From Goodfellowiella coeruleoviolacea (lineage in GTDB: Bacteria; Actinomycetota; Actinomycetes; Mycobacteriales; Pseudonocardiaceae), in contig NZ_JAMTCK010000003.1 in assembly GCF_024171785.1 (NCBI RefSeq), forward strand, positions 434,001 through 498,000: a DNA stretch of 64,000 bases, in the 5' to 3' direction. The translations under genes were made by a program, and so were the position numbers. Position 1 is the stretch's first letter. Every line of letters starts with the position of its first letter. This document shows, one piece after another, positions 60,649 through 64,000 of this stretch. The notes under the pieces were generated by a model. That model was not told the origin of the DNA, made no database searches, and saw only the letters and a list, made by a program, of their open reading frames with translations.

Positions 60649-60738
60649 GTCCGCACGGGAGCCTGGGGGAACCAGGCTGAGAGGAGACTTGACCAGTCTC
60701 GACCGTCGAACCTGATCCGGGTCATGCCGGCGCAGGGA
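60649..60738 (+). ncRNA. TPP riboswitch (THI element)
   Basis: Conserved thiamine pyrophosphate aptamer: ACGGGAGCC, GGCTGAGAGG, GACCGTCGAACCTGATC and CGGGTCATGCCGGCGCAGGGA in correct order, ending eight bases before the thiO start. Because the last helix abuts the GTG and ribosome site, control of translation initiation is likely when TPP binds. Confidence 0.95.
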
Positions 60739-60745
60739 GCGTGAT

Positions 60746-62861
<2,116 letters not shown>

Positions 62862-62970
62862 GCCGCCACGCCTCCCGGTCCCGGCTGCAGCGGTGCGGGG
62901 AAGGGCCGCACCGGGGAACCGGTCGGCTCGGTGTGCGCTCCGCTCCGCGCTCGCTGGTGCTCGCCGCGGT

Positions 62971-62999
62971 GCCCACCCGCTGTCACCTCGCGGGTGGGC
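62971..62999 (+). terminator. terminator after thiOSG operon
   Basis: Perfect 10-bp stem GCCCACCCGC (62971-62980) and complement (62990-62999). A second weaker stem (62891-62898 with 62906-62913) precedes it. Confidence 0.6.
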
Positions 63000-63124
63000 A
63001 ACAGAACGGCGCCCGCCACCGTCGTTGCCCAGAACACGCGGCATGATGGACAAAAGCGGGATTGGTTTGCTGATGTCGGGGTTGGCACCATCTCGCGCCC
63101 CCGTCGGCGAAGGAGGCGATTGCC

Positions 63125-63565
63125 GTGACGGCCCCAACGACATTCGACGTCCAGGACGCGACCGCGCGGCTCTATCTCGTGATCGGGCGGCTGTCCCGGT
63201 TGCTGCGCCGAACCGGGTCGCCGGGGCTGGGGCCGGGCGCGGTGTCCGCGCTGGCCACCCTCGCGCAGGGTGGTCCGATGCGACTCGGTGACCTCGCCGC
63301 CAAGGAGGGCGTTGCCCCGCCGACGCTGTCCCGGATCGTGGCCGCGTTGGTGGAATCCGGGTTCGTGCGCCGGGAACCCGACCCGCTGGACGGCCGCGCC
63401 TGGCTGGTGAGCCCGACCGAGGAGGGGGAGCGGGTGGTCTCCGGCATGCGCTCCACCCGGGTCCGGGAACTCCAGGCGCGGTTGGAACGCCTGCCCGAGG
63501 AGGACCGGCTGGCGCTCATCGCCGCGCTGCCCGCGCTGGAGGTCCTGGTGGCCGAGGACGCCTGA
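63125..63565 (+). CDS. MarR-family regulator
   Basis: A 146-residue MarR protein with LGDLAAKEGVAPPTLSRIVAALVESGFVRREPDPLDGRAWLVSPTEEGERVV as winged helix and dimer helices at both ends. GTG 63125 follows GAAGGAGGCG. It converges on the oxidoreductase gene at 63579, so it is not in its operon, although MarR proteins often regulate quinone-oxidoreductase genes. Confidence 0.9.
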   Translation: MTAPTTFDVQDATARLYLVIGRLSRLLRRTGSPGLGPGAVSALATLAQGGPMRLGDLAAKEGVAPPTLSRIVAALVESGFVRREPDPLDGRAWLVSPTEEGERVVSGMRSTRVRELQARLERLPEEDRLALIAALPALEVLVAEDA

Positions 63566-63578
63566 CCCGCGGCAGCGG

Positions 63579-64000
63579 TCAGTGGTCCAGGAGCAGGACG
63601 GTCTTGCCGACCGTGCGGCTCTGGCTGCCCACCTCGTGCGCGCTGGCCGCCTGGGTGAGTGGCAGCACGGTGTGCACGTGCACCCGCAGCGTGCCCTGCT
63701 CCACCATGGCGGCCAGGGCCCGCAGGCCAGCCTGGTCGGGCTCGACCAGGAAGTCGGTGGCGCGCACGCCGAGGCGGGCCGCCTCCTCGGCGAGCCCGGG
63801 CGTCCACGCGCCCTGCGCGCTGACCAGGATGCCGCCGGGCCGGAGCGTGCGCAGGTCGGCAGTGCCGGTGGGACCGCCGAACATCTGGATCACCACGTCG
63901 ATGTCGTGCACGGCCGTGGCCACGTCCGCAGTGGTGTAGTCGATCACCTCGTCCGCGCCGAGTTCGCGGAGGAAGTCGTGCTTGCCGGCGCTGGCCGTGC
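63579..64000 (-). CDS. zinc-binding dehydrogenase/quinone oxidoreductase (partial)
   Basis: The 3' 140 codons of a medium-chain dehydrogenase; the start lies beyond the window. Visible: TASAGKHDFLRELGADEVIDYTTADV, the end of the Rossmann domain with NADP-type loop, VQMFGGPTG-like turn, LRPGGILVSAQG and the closing TLRVHVHTVLPLTQAASAHEVG with GKTVLLLDH, as in quinone oxidoreductase-like enzymes. Cytosolic, probably NADPH-dependent. Confidence 0.85.
   Translation of the reverse strand, partial: TASAGKHDFLRELGADEVIDYTTADVATAVHDIDVVIQMFGGPTGTADLRTLRPGGILVSAQGAWTPGLAEEAARLGVRATDFLVEPDQAGLRALAAMVEQGTLRVHVHTVLPLTQAASAHEVGSQSRTVGKTVLLLDH

Overview
The window is high-GC actinobacterial DNA. Gene content points to a soil-type, probably Pseudonocardiales-like, organism: a dasR-dasABCD chitin-sugar locus, a DUF3159 membrane protein, DUF305/DUF6153 neighbours, a secreted S1 protease and many GTG/TTG starts. 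The genus cannot be named from sequence alone. No rRNA, tRNA, CRISPR array or clear IS element was seen.

Layout. (1) 1-3.4 kb: accessory block with two related toxin-like/immunity-like modules facing away from each other, plus a third immunity paralogue and a stand-alone copy of the toxin N-terminal domain. (2) 3.5-10.5 kb: ROK regulator, MalEFG-type sugar ABC importer without its own ATPase, GH4 phospho-glycosidase and BadF-type sugar kinase. (3) 10.6-21 kb: DUF3159 protein, APC permease, TetR with MFS exporter and a DinB-like protein, DUF6153/DUF305 pair, LysR regulator, small unknown proteins, a serine hydrolase and gene remnants. (4) 21-24.4 kb: secreted GH84 N-acetylglucosaminidase and a GlcNAc-type kinase, with a dre-like palindrome (the DasR operator) before the GH84 gene. 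(5) 24.7-36.2 kb: what looks like a complete oxidative L-fucose pathway (mutarotase, dehydrogenase, lactonase, fuconate dehydratase, SDR dehydrogenase, FAH-family hydrolase) with an RbsABC-type importer and a FadR-type GntR regulator. (6) 36.7-44.7 kb: secreted HAF-like protein, SIS-domain protein, dasD-dasC-dasB-dasA and divergent dasR. (7) 44.8-52.6 kb: DUF2267/pterin-dehydratase-like protein, VOC protein, IlvD/Edd sugar-acid dehydratase, MFS exporter and two paralogous membrane proteins with disordered tails. (8) 53-64 kb: S1 protease, ArsR/SDR pair, stand-alone condensation-domain protein, MarR/MFS/SDR group, thiE, TPP riboswitch with thiO-thiS-thiG, a MarR gene and the 3' part of a zinc-type oxidoreductase gene.

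Taken together the window is a glycan-scavenging region. GH84 and DasD release GlcNAc, DasABC imports chito-sugars, BadF kinases phosphorylate them, and DasR with dre-like sites probably coordinates this. L-fucose, often found beside GlcNAc on glycoconjugates, is handled by the adjacent oxidative pathway. Both MalFG-type importers lack an ATPase gene and probably share an MsiK-type ATPase encoded elsewhere. Less expected signals are the toxin/immunity array, a 38-bp tandem repeat inside the fucose operon, a recurring palindrome of the form GTCCA-N3-TGGAC, 15-bp repeat expansions at the ends of cytoplasmic proteins, and an orphan terminator suggesting an unannotated RNA.
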